A DNA stretch of 64,000 nucleotides from Sphingomonas rubra (GTDB lineage Bacteria; Pseudomonadota; Alphaproteobacteria; Sphingomonadales; Sphingomonadaceae): positions 64,501-128,500 of the forward strand of contig NZ_FOXP01000004.1 in assembly GCF_900115745.1 (NCBI RefSeq). Direction: 5' to 3'. Shown here piece by piece: positions 53,804 to 62,584 of the stretch (its first letter is position 1; each line of letters starts with the position of its first letter). The notes below the pieces were generated by a model. That model saw only the letters and a program-made list of their open reading frames with translations. It searched no databases and was not told the origin of the DNA. The translations under genes and the position numbers were made by a program.

Positions 53804-56047
53804 TCAGCCGATCTCGGCACGAAGCGCCGCGATCAGCGCGGCGACATGGGTCAGCCGCGGCTCCTCCTCGTCGAGGATCGCGTGAAAGGCGGCGCGCTTG
53901 ATTGCGCGCACGCGGCCGGCACGCAACCGATGGCCCGCGGGCAGCGTCGACACGGTGATGTCGATCAGCCGGTCGGCGCCGTGCAGGCGGCCCCACAGAT
54001 AGTCGTTCTCGCGATAGGCGCGGCTGAAGAAGGCGCCGAAGCTGTTGAACTGGATGCCCTTCAGCGTCGCCTCCGCGCCGCCGCTGCGGATCGCGGTGGC
54101 GTCGTCGGGGGCGATGCGATCGACCTTGATCGCGTCGAACTCGTCCAGCCCCTCGCCTTGGAGCAGCGGCAGCGTCGCCGCGTCGAAGAAGGGAAAGCCG
54201 AGATAGGCGAGGAGCAGCGCCCGCCGCGCCGCCGCCGGCAGCGCGGCGAGTGCGGGCGCGATCCGCGCGTCGGCGTCCGCGTCGAGACGGTGGAGGTCGA
54301 GCGAGGCGGCGAGCCCGTCGAGCAGTGGGCCCGCATCGTCCCGTGCCGCGCGGGCGGTGGCGCGCAGCGCCTCGTGCGGGCGCGCGCCTTGCACGGCGAG
54401 GTAGGCGGCGAGAGCGGCGAAGATCGCCTCGCGCGCGGGGGCCAGCGCGGCGCTGCCGAACGTTGCCTCCTCCTCGCCTAGGCGCCGGGCGAGGAGGCGG
54501 AGGCGGCGGATGCGGAAACCCAGGTCGAAGCGGCGGAAGAAGGCGATGTCCTCCGTCGCCCCGGCGCCCGCCGCGATCGCGGCGGTGCGGCGCCGGCGGC
54601 GCTCGCCTCCGTCGCCGGCGATCCCCGCCGCCAGCGTGCCGAGCGCCTCCACCACGCCCGCACGCTTGAAATGGACGTAGGCGAGATAGCCGAAACCGGC
54701 CTGCGCCGCGGCCGCTGCCTGCGCCTTGGCGCGCCAGTTCGCCAGCCGCGCGGGCGTGGGCCGGTGGAGGAACAGCGTCCGCCCGACGCGCAGCTCCACC
54801 TCCGCCTCCACCGCCGGGCGGATCGCGGCGACGATGCCGCGCAGCCGCTCGATCCGGGCGGACCGCTCGGCGATCGCGTCGAGATTGTCGCGGATCGGCT
54901 GCTGGCGCGGCAGCTCGCTGATCGCGCCCAGGATGGTCTGGAAGAAACCGGGCGTTTCGCCGCCGCCGCCGAGCCGGAACTTCACGCCGGGAAACGGATC
55001 GATGTAGACGAACCGGCGGTCGATCTCGCGCCGCGCGGGCCGGTCGTGCAGCGCCTCGATCGCGGGGCGGAAGGGCGCGTTGGCGAGCACCGATCCGTCG
55101 ATCAGCGCCGCCTTGTCGGCGCCGCCCGCGGCACTGTGGCGCGGCAGCACCCGGCGGAGGAACCGGCGGCGGGTGGGCCAGTCGTCGCCGCGCGCGGCGA
55201 GCACGCGGTCGAGCTCGCCCACGGTGAAGGGCGGAAAGGCGCCGGGAAAGCTGGACGTGGCGCGCGCGGCAAAGGCGAGCTCGGGCAGGGGGGCGAGGGT
55301 GTCGACCGCCTCGCCCCGGTCGGAGAAGTCGACGACGATGCGATGCTCGGTCTCCACCACCTCGGCGGGCGAGTGGAGCGACAGCCGCTCGGGATGGCCG
55401 GTGAAGTCGGTCACGGTGATGAACAGGTCGAGCGGCTGGCCGGGCGGCAGCAGCCGCGGACCGCGATCGGACGCGGCCATGGCGGCGAGCGCGTCGAGCA
55501 GCAGGCGCGAGAAGGTCTCGCCCCCGAACGGCGGCTCGAACCAGCGCGAGCGGACGAAATGGGACAGTTTGGCGCGCACCTCCTCGCGTGTCGCCGCGTC
55601 GGCCAGCTCGTCGACGCTGTCGGCGCTGCGCCCCGCCGCCATCCAGGCGAGCGGCATCGCCCACAGTTTGGAGAAGCGGCCATGCGGCGCCGCGGCGGGG
55701 TCGATCAGCGCCTCGACGTCGGCAGAGGACAGCCAGAGGTCGGTCAACGGATCGAGCGACTGGCCGGTGGCGATCGCCTGGGCCAGGAAGATGCCGTTGA
55801 TCCCGCCCGCCGACGCACCCGCGACGATGTCGGCCAGCACGCGCAGCCGCGTGTGACCCGTCTCCTCCAGCTCGGCGAGGAGCGCGTGGTAGACGGTGTC
55901 GGTGCCGGTCACCGGCGCGCCGCCGTCGTGGAACGAGCAGCTGGCGCGCGCCAGGCGCCAGATCTCCTTGGTGATGCCGTGCATGTACACCGCCAGGCTG
56001 ATCCCGCCGTAGCAGACGAGTGCGAGGCGGAGTTCCTTGTCGCGCAT
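53804..56047 (-). CDS. Large patatin-like phospholipase family protein
   Basis: 747 residues from the ATG at 56047. The N-terminal patatin domain has the glycine-rich LALVCYGGISLAVYMHGI, nucleophile Ser79 in GASAGGING and the dyad Asp in LIDGSVLANAPF, so it could cleave acyl esters of lipids. A long Ala/Arg-rich helical region of about 400 residues follows, of a kind seen in the large bacterial patatin-related family. No signal peptide is visible. Its start overlaps the EEP-family stop by one base, so the two are coupled, which points to a common lipid or nucleotide-phosphate task. Confidence 0.88.
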   Translation of the reverse strand: MRDKELRLALVCYGGISLAVYMHGITKEIWRLARASCSFHDGGAPVTGTDTVYHALLAELEETGHTRLRVLADIVAGASAGGINGIFLAQAIATGQSLDPLTDLWLSSADVEALIDPAAAPHGRFSKLWAMPLAWMAAGRSADSVDELADAATREEVRAKLSHFVRSRWFEPPFGGETFSRLLLDALAAMAASDRGPRLLPPGQPLDLFITVTDFTGHPERLSLHSPAEVVETEHRIVVDFSDRGEAVDTLAPLPELAFAARATSSFPGAFPPFTVGELDRVLAARGDDWPTRRRFLRRVLPRHSAAGGADKAALIDGSVLANAPFRPAIEALHDRPARREIDRRFVYIDPFPGVKFRLGGGGETPGFFQTILGAISELPRQQPIRDNLDAIAERSARIERLRGIVAAIRPAVEAEVELRVGRTLFLHRPTPARLANWRAKAQAAAAAQAGFGYLAYVHFKRAGVVEALGTLAAGIAGDGGERRRRRTAAIAAGAGATEDIAFFRRFDLGFRIRRLRLLARRLGEEEATFGSAALAPAREAIFAALAAYLAVQGARPHEALRATARAARDDAGPLLDGLAASLDLHRLDADADARIAPALAALPAAARRALLLAYLGFPFFDAATLPLLQGEGLDEFDAIKVDRIAPDDATAIRSGGAEATLKGIQFNSFGAFFSRAYRENDYLWGRLHGADRLIDITVSTLPAGHRLRAGRVRAIKRAAFHAILDEEEPRLTHVAALIAALRAEIG

Positions 56048-56742
56048 CAGCCGGTCGCCAGTCGCGCCCAGATCGGCAGATGGTCCGACGCGCGCCGGGC
56101 CGCGGCGCTGGCGTGGACGCCGCAATCGACCACGCGCAAGCCCGCGGACACCATGATCCGGTCGAGCCGCGCGACCGGATGGCGCGCGTGAAAAGAGGGG
56201 CCGGTCTCCGCAACCGCGAAGTCGCGGCCGAAATCGCGCAGGCAGCCGAGGGCGCCGTTCCATTCGTTCAGGTCGCCCATCATCACCGTCGGGCACTCGT
56301 CGGCCCGCTGCGCGACATGGTGCAGGATCGCGGCGGCCTGTCGCCGGCGCCACAGGCCCGACAGGTCGAGGTGCATGCCGACCACGCACAGGCGCGTGTC
56401 CGCCACCGCCAGCTCCGCCGACACCGCGCCGCGCGGCTCCAGCGCGGGCAGGTGGATCGCCTCGCAGGACAGGATCTCGGCTGATTTGCGCACGAGGAGT
56501 GCGTTGCCGTGCCAGCCCATCGACGCCGCGCGGCGGGCGACGCCGACCGGTTTCCAATCACTGTGCTCGTCCAGCAGGTGGCGCGGGATGACGCCGGCGC
56601 GCGTGCCGAAGCGGCGATCGGCCTCCTGCAGCGCGATCACGTCCGCGTCGATCTCGCGCAGCACTTCGACGATGCGCTCGGGATTGCACTGGCGGTCGGT
56701 GCCGATCCCCTTGTGCATGTTGTAGCTGGCGACCTTTATCAT
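56047..56742 (-). CDS. Endonuclease/exonuclease/phosphatase (EEP) family protein
   Basis: 231 residues. The EEP fold is shown by SYNMHKGIG at the start, metal-binding Glu in IALQEADRRFG, VMMGDLNEWNG and the final SDHLPIWARL. The family covers nucleases, sphingomyelinases and inositol-phosphate phosphatases, so the substrate is open. Coupling with the patatin gene makes a lipid headgroup phosphodiesterase possible. It heads the leftward run. Confidence 0.88.
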   Translation of the reverse strand: MIKVASYNMHKGIGTDRQCNPERIVEVLREIDADVIALQEADRRFGTRAGVIPRHLLDEHSDWKPVGVARRAASMGWHGNALLVRKSAEILSCEAIHLPALEPRGAVSAELAVADTRLCVVGMHLDLSGLWRRRQAAAILHHVAQRADECPTVMMGDLNEWNGALGCLRDFGRDFAVAETGPSFHARHPVARLDRIMVSAGLRVVDCGVHASAAARRASDHLPIWARLATG

Positions 56743-56844
56743 CCACCCCGTCTTTATCGTTCAAGGCGTGCAACGCGGCGCCGCCGCGACCGGTTGCAGC
56801 GTTCAAGCGTTACGGCTTTTCCGAACCGACCAAGGACCCCGCGC

Positions 56845-57213
56845 ATGACCCGCATCACACCTCCCACCCATGACGACCAGCAGGAGGTGCGCGGCAACGA
56901 GGCCGGCACCAAGGGCCATCATTTCGGCAACGAGTATGACAGCCACGAGCACCGGAAGCCGGGCACGGTCGGCGTCGGCACCGACGGATCGGGGCACGGC
57001 GACGGCGGCGTCGGCATCGATCCGGCGGGTGCGAACCGCGCCGCGGAAGAGGCGATCCCGCCCGAGAACGGCAAGCGCGGCTGGATCGACCAGCGCACGG
57101 GCGCCGTCCACGGCAGCGGCTCGGGCGCGGGCGGTGGCCAGCCAGGCGAGGATTTCGATTCGGAAGCGGGCGGCAGCGAGACCGACGGCGGCGGTGGCCC
57201 CGACCGGGGGTGA
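56845..57213 (+). CDS. Glycine-rich, probably disordered hypothetical protein
   Basis: 122 residues from the ATG at 56845, divergent from the EEP gene. It is rich in Gly, Asp, Glu, His and Ser, without hydrophobic segments, signal peptide or known motif; the middle has GTVGVGTDGSGHGDGGVGID and the end is almost only Gly, Asp, Glu and Ser. It looks like a hydrophilic stress or ion-binding protein. In the gap before it CGTTCAAG occurs twice (56758 and 56800), 42 bases apart. I do not recognise the family. Confidence 0.55.
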   Translation: MTRITPPTHDDQQEVRGNEAGTKGHHFGNEYDSHEHRKPGTVGVGTDGSGHGDGGVGIDPAGANRAAEEAIPPENGKRGWIDQRTGAVHGSGSGAGGGQPGEDFDSEAGGSETDGGGGPDRG

Positions 57214-57231
57214 TCGCGCCCCGATGGAACG

Positions 57232-57304
57232 TGCCGGTTGCAGGAATCGAACCCGCGACCTTCGGTTTACAAAACCGCTGCTCTACCAGCTGAGCTAAAC
57301 CGGC
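57232..57304 (-). tRNA. tRNA-Thr, anticodon UGU
   Basis: Read on the minus strand, 73 bases form the cloverleaf: acceptor GCCGGTT paired with AACCGGC plus discriminator A, D arm GCTC/GAGC, anticodon loop TTTGTAA with TGT, and T arm with TTCGATT. The CCA end is not encoded. It starts 17 bases after the stop of the DUF429-like gene on the same strand, so a promoter inside that gene or read-through is needed. Confidence 0.97.
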
Positions 57305-57321
57305 GCGGGGCCTTCCATGCG

Positions 57322-58173
57322 TCAGGGCACGCCGAAGGTCCAGCCCTCGGTCGCGGCGATCGCGGGGGTGAGGGCGGCCGGCGCCCACAAAGCGGCGTCG
57401 TGCGCGACGGTGCGGAGCCAGGCGGCGGTGAGGATCGCGTCGGTGGCATGGTCGTCGTAGCGGGCGAGCGGCGGATGATCCGGCGAGCCCAGCCTCGCGA
57501 GCCCGAGGCGGAGCGCGTCGGTGTCGCGCACCTTGCTGCGGCCCGGCGCGATTCCCGCGGCACGGGCGGCGATGGTCGTGTAGATCTCCACCAGCACCGG
57601 GCCGCGCGGCGGCAGCGGATCGAACGGCCAGATCGGCAAGGTGCCGCGCAGGGCGTGGAGAAGGCGCATGCCGGTCAGGCTCGCCTTGCCGACCTGCGAC
57701 GCGCCGACCAGGTTGAAGCAACTCGCCGCGCCCGGCGTGCGCCGCTCGACGATCCGGAGCCGACCGCCGCCACGCTCGCCGAAACGATCGCCGAGCCGGC
57801 TGCCGTGCTGGCGAAAATAGCGGGCGACTTGGGCGTCGCAAAGGAAGCTCGCGATGCCGAGATGCGGATCGTCGGCGCTCATCGCCTCGACCAAGGCCCA
57901 TAAGCCGACCGCGTCGGGCGGCGTGCGTGACCAGCCGGGAAAATAGCAGCCCGCATCGACGAAGGGCAGCGCGGGCGAGAAGTCGATGCCGATCAGCATC
58001 GGCTCGCCCGCCCCGGCCACGTCGCGCAGCCAGGCGAGCGCGTCGGGCCGCGACCAGCGCCGCTCGACCAGGCGGGGCGGGCCCTCCGAACCGGCCACCG
58101 CCAGCGCGATCCCTGCGGGCCGCTCCGCCGCCGCTCCCGACCAGTCGAAGCAGGCGAAGCGGGTGAACCTCAC
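57322..58173 (-). CDS. Hypothetical protein, possibly DUF429-like (RNase H fold)
   Basis: 283 residues from a GTG at 58173, whose GTGA overlaps the stop of the serine hydrolase gene. An early acidic FACFDWSG, a second acidic strand LIGIDFSPALPF, VEIYTT and a final YDDHATDAILTAAWLR resemble the acidic pattern of DUF429, a predicted RNase H-like family. The assignment is tentative because I could not compare it. The longer frame to 58452 has no start support. Confidence 0.6.
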   Translation of the reverse strand: MRFTRFACFDWSGAAAERPAGIALAVAGSEGPPRLVERRWSRPDALAWLRDVAGAGEPMLIGIDFSPALPFVDAGCYFPGWSRTPPDAVGLWALVEAMSADDPHLGIASFLCDAQVARYFRQHGSRLGDRFGERGGGRLRIVERRTPGAASCFNLVGASQVGKASLTGMRLLHALRGTLPIWPFDPLPPRGPVLVEIYTTIAARAAGIAPGRSKVRDTDALRLGLARLGSPDHPPLARYDDHATDAILTAAWLRTVAHDAALWAPAALTPAIAATEGWTFGVP

Positions 58174-59546
58174 TGCGTCGCGGCGACCACGTCGGCGGCG
58201 AAGCGGGCGATGTCGAAGCGGGCGGGGCCGGGGTCCTCCCCGCGGCGGACGATCACCAGCCGGCGCGAGGGGATCACCATCACGTACTGGCCACGATTGC
58301 CCTGGGCGGCGTAGCTGCCGGCGGGCAGGCCCTGTTTCGGGCCGAACAGCCACAGCGTGGCGCCGTAGCCGGGGCCGCTCTCCGGCTGCGGGCCAGACGG
58401 GGCGGTCATGTACGCCATCCAGCCGGCGGGGAGCAGGCGCTTGCCCTCCCACACCCCGTCCTGCAACCAGAACTGGCCGAGCCGGGCGAGGTCGCGCGCG
58501 GTGCTCCAGACCTGGCTGGAAAGGATGTAGTTGCCGTGCCAGTCGCGCTCGGCAATCGTGTTGGCCATCCCGAGCGGCAGGAACAGCGAAGCTTTCGGAA
58601 AGAACGTATGGCGTTCCTCGCCGAGGGAGCGGCGGACCGCGCGCATGGCCAACAGGATATCGTTATTGGCGTAGCGGAACCGGGCACCCGGCGCCGCTTC
58701 CAGGGGCCAACTCATCGCCTGTTCGTCGACCGCGGTTCCGCCGAAATAGATCGCGTCGGTTCGGTTGCCGGCGGTGTCGCTATGTAAGCCCGAGGCCATG
58801 CGCAGCAGATGGTCGACGCTGATGCCGCTACGCGGGTCGCTACTGTCGAAGCCGGGCATTCCGTAGATCCCGGCCGTCGAAGTCGTGTTCATGCCGGCAA
58901 GGCCGACCAGTGTTCCTGCAATGCTCTTGGCGACCGACCAGGTCCTGTTCGCGACAAATGGGCCGAAACCTTCGCTATACCGTTCGGCAACCACGTGTCC
59001 GTCCCGCAGGATGACGACGCCGACCGTCTTCGCGCCCTCTCCATAATCGTCGTCGAACGCATTGGCGACGGTGCTTGCCAGCGCAGGCGACGGGCGTGGG
59101 GCGATCCCGGCGTCGCCTAATGGCCACGGCCGCGGATCGGCGGCGGCCGGTCCGGGCTGTGGGGCATGAGGGTGGAACAGCGGTCGGACCCGCGATCCGA
59201 TCGGCATCGTCGTGCAGCCGGTGCCCGGACGCCAATCGGACTGGCGTGGCGGCAGCTTGTCGTCGAACGCGACGGTGACCGAATGGGTGGTCCGGTCGAT
59301 CGCGGCGGGCGGCAGCGTCGGCAGGATCGGCGCATAGTCGGGGTAGATGCCGGCGAGCTCGTCCGCCTCGATCTGCGCCGGCGTCCGGCCCGCGTTGAAG
59401 ACACCCGAACAGATCATCGCCGCCTTGTACCCGGCGGCGATCGCGCGCTGGTAGGTGGTGGGCGGCGTGGAGGCGACCTGCTGCGCCGTGGCGGGCCCCA
59501 TCGGGAGTGGGACCAGCAGCAGCGCCAGGCTAATCGCGCTTTTCAT
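58170..59546 (-). CDS. Exported serine hydrolase of the beta-lactamase family
   Basis: 458 residues from the ATG at 59546, with a signal peptide (cleavage near TAQQ, residue 22). The nucleophile motif is WSVAKS (S-x-x-K), followed by a YANN tyrosine motif and a late GNRGQYVMVIPS segment, as in class C-like beta-lactamase-related esterases. Cysteines near residues 48 and 118 could form a disulfide in the periplasm. It overlaps the rarA stop by 17 bases. It is related in family only to the serine hydrolase at 33009, which has no signal peptide. Substrate unknown. Confidence 0.88.
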   Translation of the reverse strand: MKSAISLALLLVPLPMGPATAQQVASTPPTTYQRAIAAGYKAAMICSGVFNAGRTPAQIEADELAGIYPDYAPILPTLPPAAIDRTTHSVTVAFDDKLPPRQSDWRPGTGCTTMPIGSRVRPLFHPHAPQPGPAAADPRPWPLGDAGIAPRPSPALASTVANAFDDDYGEGAKTVGVVILRDGHVVAERYSEGFGPFVANRTWSVAKSIAGTLVGLAGMNTTSTAGIYGMPGFDSSDPRSGISVDHLLRMASGLHSDTAGNRTDAIYFGGTAVDEQAMSWPLEAAPGARFRYANNDILLAMRAVRRSLGEERHTFFPKASLFLPLGMANTIAERDWHGNYILSSQVWSTARDLARLGQFWLQDGVWEGKRLLPAGWMAYMTAPSGPQPESGPGYGATLWLFGPKQGLPAGSYAAQGNRGQYVMVIPSRRLVIVRRGEDPGPARFDIARFAADVVAATQ

Positions 59547-60849
59547 TCCGCAATCCTTCCCAATAGGCCATCCGCTCGGCGATCCGCTTCTCGAAGCCGC
59601 GCTCCGTCGGCTCGTAGAAGCGCTGCGGCCCCAGCTCCTCGGGCCAGTAATCGGCGCCGGAGAACGCCTCCTCCTCGTCATGGTCGTAGCGGTAGCCGGC
59701 GCCGTAGCCCATGTCGCGCATCATCCGGGTCGGCGCGCCCAGGATCGACTTGGGCGGGCTCACCGAGCCGCCTTCCTTGGCCGCGCGCCACGCGCCCTTC
59801 TGCGCCAGATAGGCCGCGTTCGATTTAGGGGCGGTGGCGAGGTAGAGGCACGCCTGGACGATCGCTAGTTCCCCCTCCGGCGAGCCGAGGAAGTCGTAAC
59901 AGTCCTTGGCAGCGAGGCACTGGACCAGCGCCTGCGGATCGGCGAGGCCGACATCCTCCACCGCCGCGCGGGTCAGGCGGCGCAGCACGTAGAGCGGCTC
60001 CTCGCCCGCCGTGAGCATCCGCGCCAGATAGTAGAGCGCCGCCTGCGGGTCCGACCCGCGGATCGATTTGTGGAGGGCGGAGATCAGGCCGTAATGCCCC
60101 TCGCGATCCTTGTCGTACTGCGCGACGCGACGTTGGAGCAGTTGCGACAGGCCGGCGGCGTCGAGCGGCGCCGGCAGCTCGACCGCGAACAGCGTCTCCG
60201 CCTGGTTGAGCAGGAAGCGGCCGTCACCGTCGGCGCTGCCGACCAGGGCGGCGCGCGCGTTCGGGTCGAGCGGCAGCGCGCGACCCTCCAGCGCCTCGGC
60301 GCGTTCCAGCAGCTGCTCCATCGCGGCGGCGCCCAGCCGGTGGAGGACCAGCACCTGCGCGCGGCTGAGCAGTGCCGCGTTCAGTTCGAACGACGGGTTC
60401 TCGGTGGTGGCGCCGACGAGGACTACGGTGCCGTCCTCGACGAAGGGCAGGAAACCGTCCTGCTGCGCGCGGTTGAAGCGGTGGATCTCGTCCACGAACA
60501 ACAGCGTACGCTTGCCCGCCCGCCCATGGTCCTTCGCCTCGGCGAACACGCGCTTGAGGTCGGCGACGCCGGAGAACACCGCCGAGATGCTGGCGAAGCG
60601 CAGCCCTACCGCGTCGGCGAGCAGCCGCGCGATCGTCGTCTTGCCCGTGCCCGGCGGTCCCCACAGGATCGTCGAGGTCAGCCGGCCGGCGGCGACCATC
60701 CGGCCGATCGCGCCGTCGGGACCGGTCAGATGCTCCTGGCCGACCACCTCGGCAAGGGCGCGCGGACGCAGCCGGTCGGCGAGCGGCGCGTCGGCGGCGG
60801 GTGCCTCGGGCGGGGCGGGGGGTTCGATCCCGGCGAACAGGTCGGCCAT
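59530..60849 (-). CDS. rarA: Replication-associated recombination protein A (AAA+ ATPase)
   Basis: 439 residues from the ATG at 60849. LADRLRPRALAEVVGQEHL, the Walker A GPPGTGKTTIA, Walker B LFVDEIHRFN, sensor GATTENPSF and the C-terminal GAPTRMMRDMGYGAGYRYDH are characteristic of RarA/MgsA, which acts at stalled replication forks. It is first of the leftward set rarA, serine hydrolase, DUF429-like, tRNA. Confidence 0.96.
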   Translation of the reverse strand: MADLFAGIEPPAPPEAPAADAPLADRLRPRALAEVVGQEHLTGPDGAIGRMVAAGRLTSTILWGPPGTGKTTIARLLADAVGLRFASISAVFSGVADLKRVFAEAKDHGRAGKRTLLFVDEIHRFNRAQQDGFLPFVEDGTVVLVGATTENPSFELNAALLSRAQVLVLHRLGAAAMEQLLERAEALEGRALPLDPNARAALVGSADGDGRFLLNQAETLFAVELPAPLDAAGLSQLLQRRVAQYDKDREGHYGLISALHKSIRGSDPQAALYYLARMLTAGEEPLYVLRRLTRAAVEDVGLADPQALVQCLAAKDCYDFLGSPEGELAIVQACLYLATAPKSNAAYLAQKGAWRAAKEGGSVSPPKSILGAPTRMMRDMGYGAGYRYDHDEEEAFSGADYWPEELGPQRFYEPTERGFEKRIAERMAYWEGLRNEKRD

Positions 60850-60961
60850 GCAAAGGTTGTAGGGAGGTTGCCCGGCGACGTCATGCCCTTCGATGCGGAC
60901 CGGCCGGTGCATCTCGCCCCATCCCTCCTATCTACGCGCCATCGCGATGGGAGAATGGACG

Positions 60962-61306
60962 ATGGCGGACGACCTGCATGACGGCGGCGGCGATGAGCCC
61001 CCGGTGACCGGCTCGGTGTCCGTCGCCCGCGTGCCGACCCGGTCGGCCGGCCGCTATCTCCAGCAGCTCGCCAAGCATTGGAGCCACAAGATGGCGGTAT
61101 GCTTCACTGCAGAAGAAGGGACGATCGACTTTCCGAACGGCGCGCGGTTGGCGATGCGCGCCGCGGGCGAGACGCTCGATCTGGAGCTGACCGTACCGGC
61201 GGACGGCGACGTTGCCCGGATGCGCGAGGTGGTGGCCAGCCACCTCGATCGCTTCGCCTTTCGCGAGGCGCCGCTGACCTTCGACTGGCGGGACGGGATA
61301 ACCTGA
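60962..61306 (+). CDS. DUF2218 family protein
   Basis: 114 residues from the ATG at 60962 with GGGAGA 7 bases before; an ATG at 60947 is in frame. SAGRYLQQLAKHWSHKMAV, IDFPNGARLAMRA and HLDRFAFREAPLTFDW are typical of DUF2218, small proteins of unknown function. It is divergent from rarA and faces the glycosyltransferase gene. Confidence 0.88.
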   Translation: MADDLHDGGGDEPPVTGSVSVARVPTRSAGRYLQQLAKHWSHKMAVCFTAEEGTIDFPNGARLAMRAAGETLDLELTVPADGDVARMREVVASHLDRFAFREAPLTFDWRDGIT

Positions 61307-61333
61307 ATTCCTTGCCCGTGCAGGGAGAGGAGT

Positions 61334-62494
61334 TCAGCCCCGCCGCGCCATCAGCCGCAGATAGCTGTCGAGCGCGGCCTGGTTGATCGTGTCCCATCGG
61401 TATCCCGCGGCCTTGTCGTGCCCCGCCTGCCCCAATCGCTGCCGCAGCCCCGGCTCCGTCGCGATCCGCGCGATCGCGTCGGCATAGGCGACCGCGTCGC
61501 GCGGCGGCACCAGGAAGCCGGTCTCGCCGTCGTCGACCAGGTCGCACGCGCCCGTCGCGCGCGCCGCAACCACCGGCACGCTCGCGGCCATCGCCTCCAG
61601 CGTGACGTTGCCGAACGTTTCCGTCACCGACGGATTGAAGAACACGTCCATCGACGCGACCGCACGGCCCAGCGCCTCGCCGCGCTGAAAGCCGGCGAAC
61701 ACCGCGTCGGGCACCTCGCGCGCGAACCAGTCGCGCGCCGGCCCGTCGCCGATCACCAGCAGCCGGTGCGGCGCGCTCCGCTGCCGCAGCGCGCGCGCGA
61801 CGGCGGCGAACACGTCCAGCCCCTTCTCCTTCACCAGCCGGCCGAGGAAGCCGACCGCCGCCACCTCGTCGGCGATCCCGAGCGAGCGGCGCCACGCAAG
61901 GTCGCGGCGCGCCGGGGAGAAACGGTCGTGGTCGACGCCGCGCGACCAGATGTCGATCGGGCTCGTCACTCCCCAGCCGCGCAGGATCGCCGCCATCCCG
62001 GGCGCGGGCACCAGCACCTGGTCCGCCCGATTGTAGAAGCGCGTCAGCATCCGCTCGAACGGCCGTTCGAGGATGGAAAGGTGGTAATAGCGCGGATAGG
62101 TCTCGAACCGCGTGTGCAGCGACGCCACCGTCGCGATCCCGCGCGCCCGCGCCCAGGACAGCGCGCGGTGGCCGAGCAGTTCGGGCGCCGACACATGGAC
62201 GAGGTTGGGGGCGAATGCTTCCAGGTCGGCGCGCGTCGCGCCGGGCAGCCCGCGCGCCATGCGATACTCGCTGCGCCCCATCGGCAGCGGAATGGCCGGC
62301 ACGCCGACCAAGTCCCCGGTCGGCGGAAAGGCGGGCTTGGCCACGGTCGGCGAGTAGACGCGCACCGTCACGCCTTGCTTCAGCAGATGGCCGACGAGCA
62401 GGTTCAGCGCCTGGTTGGCGCCGTCGCGTACGTAATTATAGTTGCCGCTGAAGACGGCGACGCGAAGGTCGCTGGGTTGGACGGGCGCGGACAT
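61334..62494 (-). CDS. Glycosyltransferase family 4 (GT-B) protein
   Basis: 386 residues. The N-terminal Rossmann domain opens with RVAVFSGNYNYVRDGANQAL and contains VSAPELLGHRAL. The C-terminal donor domain has GRLVKEKGLDVF, VIGDGPARDWF and the E-x7-E region NPSVTETFGNVTLEAMA. It is similar to enzymes that glycosylate diacylglycerol or sphingolipids with UDP- or GDP-sugars, so a membrane glycolipid role is plausible but not proven. It stands alone, divergent from radA. Confidence 0.9.
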   Translation of the reverse strand: MSAPVQPSDLRVAVFSGNYNYVRDGANQALNLLVGHLLKQGVTVRVYSPTVAKPAFPPTGDLVGVPAIPLPMGRSEYRMARGLPGATRADLEAFAPNLVHVSAPELLGHRALSWARARGIATVASLHTRFETYPRYYHLSILERPFERMLTRFYNRADQVLVPAPGMAAILRGWGVTSPIDIWSRGVDHDRFSPARRDLAWRRSLGIADEVAAVGFLGRLVKEKGLDVFAAVARALRQRSAPHRLLVIGDGPARDWFAREVPDAVFAGFQRGEALGRAVASMDVFFNPSVTETFGNVTLEAMAASVPVVAARATGACDLVDDGETGFLVPPRDAVAYADAIARIATEPGLRQRLGQAGHDKAAGYRWDTINQAALDSYLRLMARRG

Positions 62495-62584
62495 GAACGC
62501 GCGGGGATACCGTTGTTGTCACACGATTGCCACCCGCGAGCACAGCTACATTGTGTTCCCCTCCCGTTCCGCTATCTAGGGCGC

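Noticed and set aside
57232..57304. Integration site of a genomic island at tRNA-Thr
   Set aside because: No integrase, no repeated tRNA end and no change of gene type on either side.
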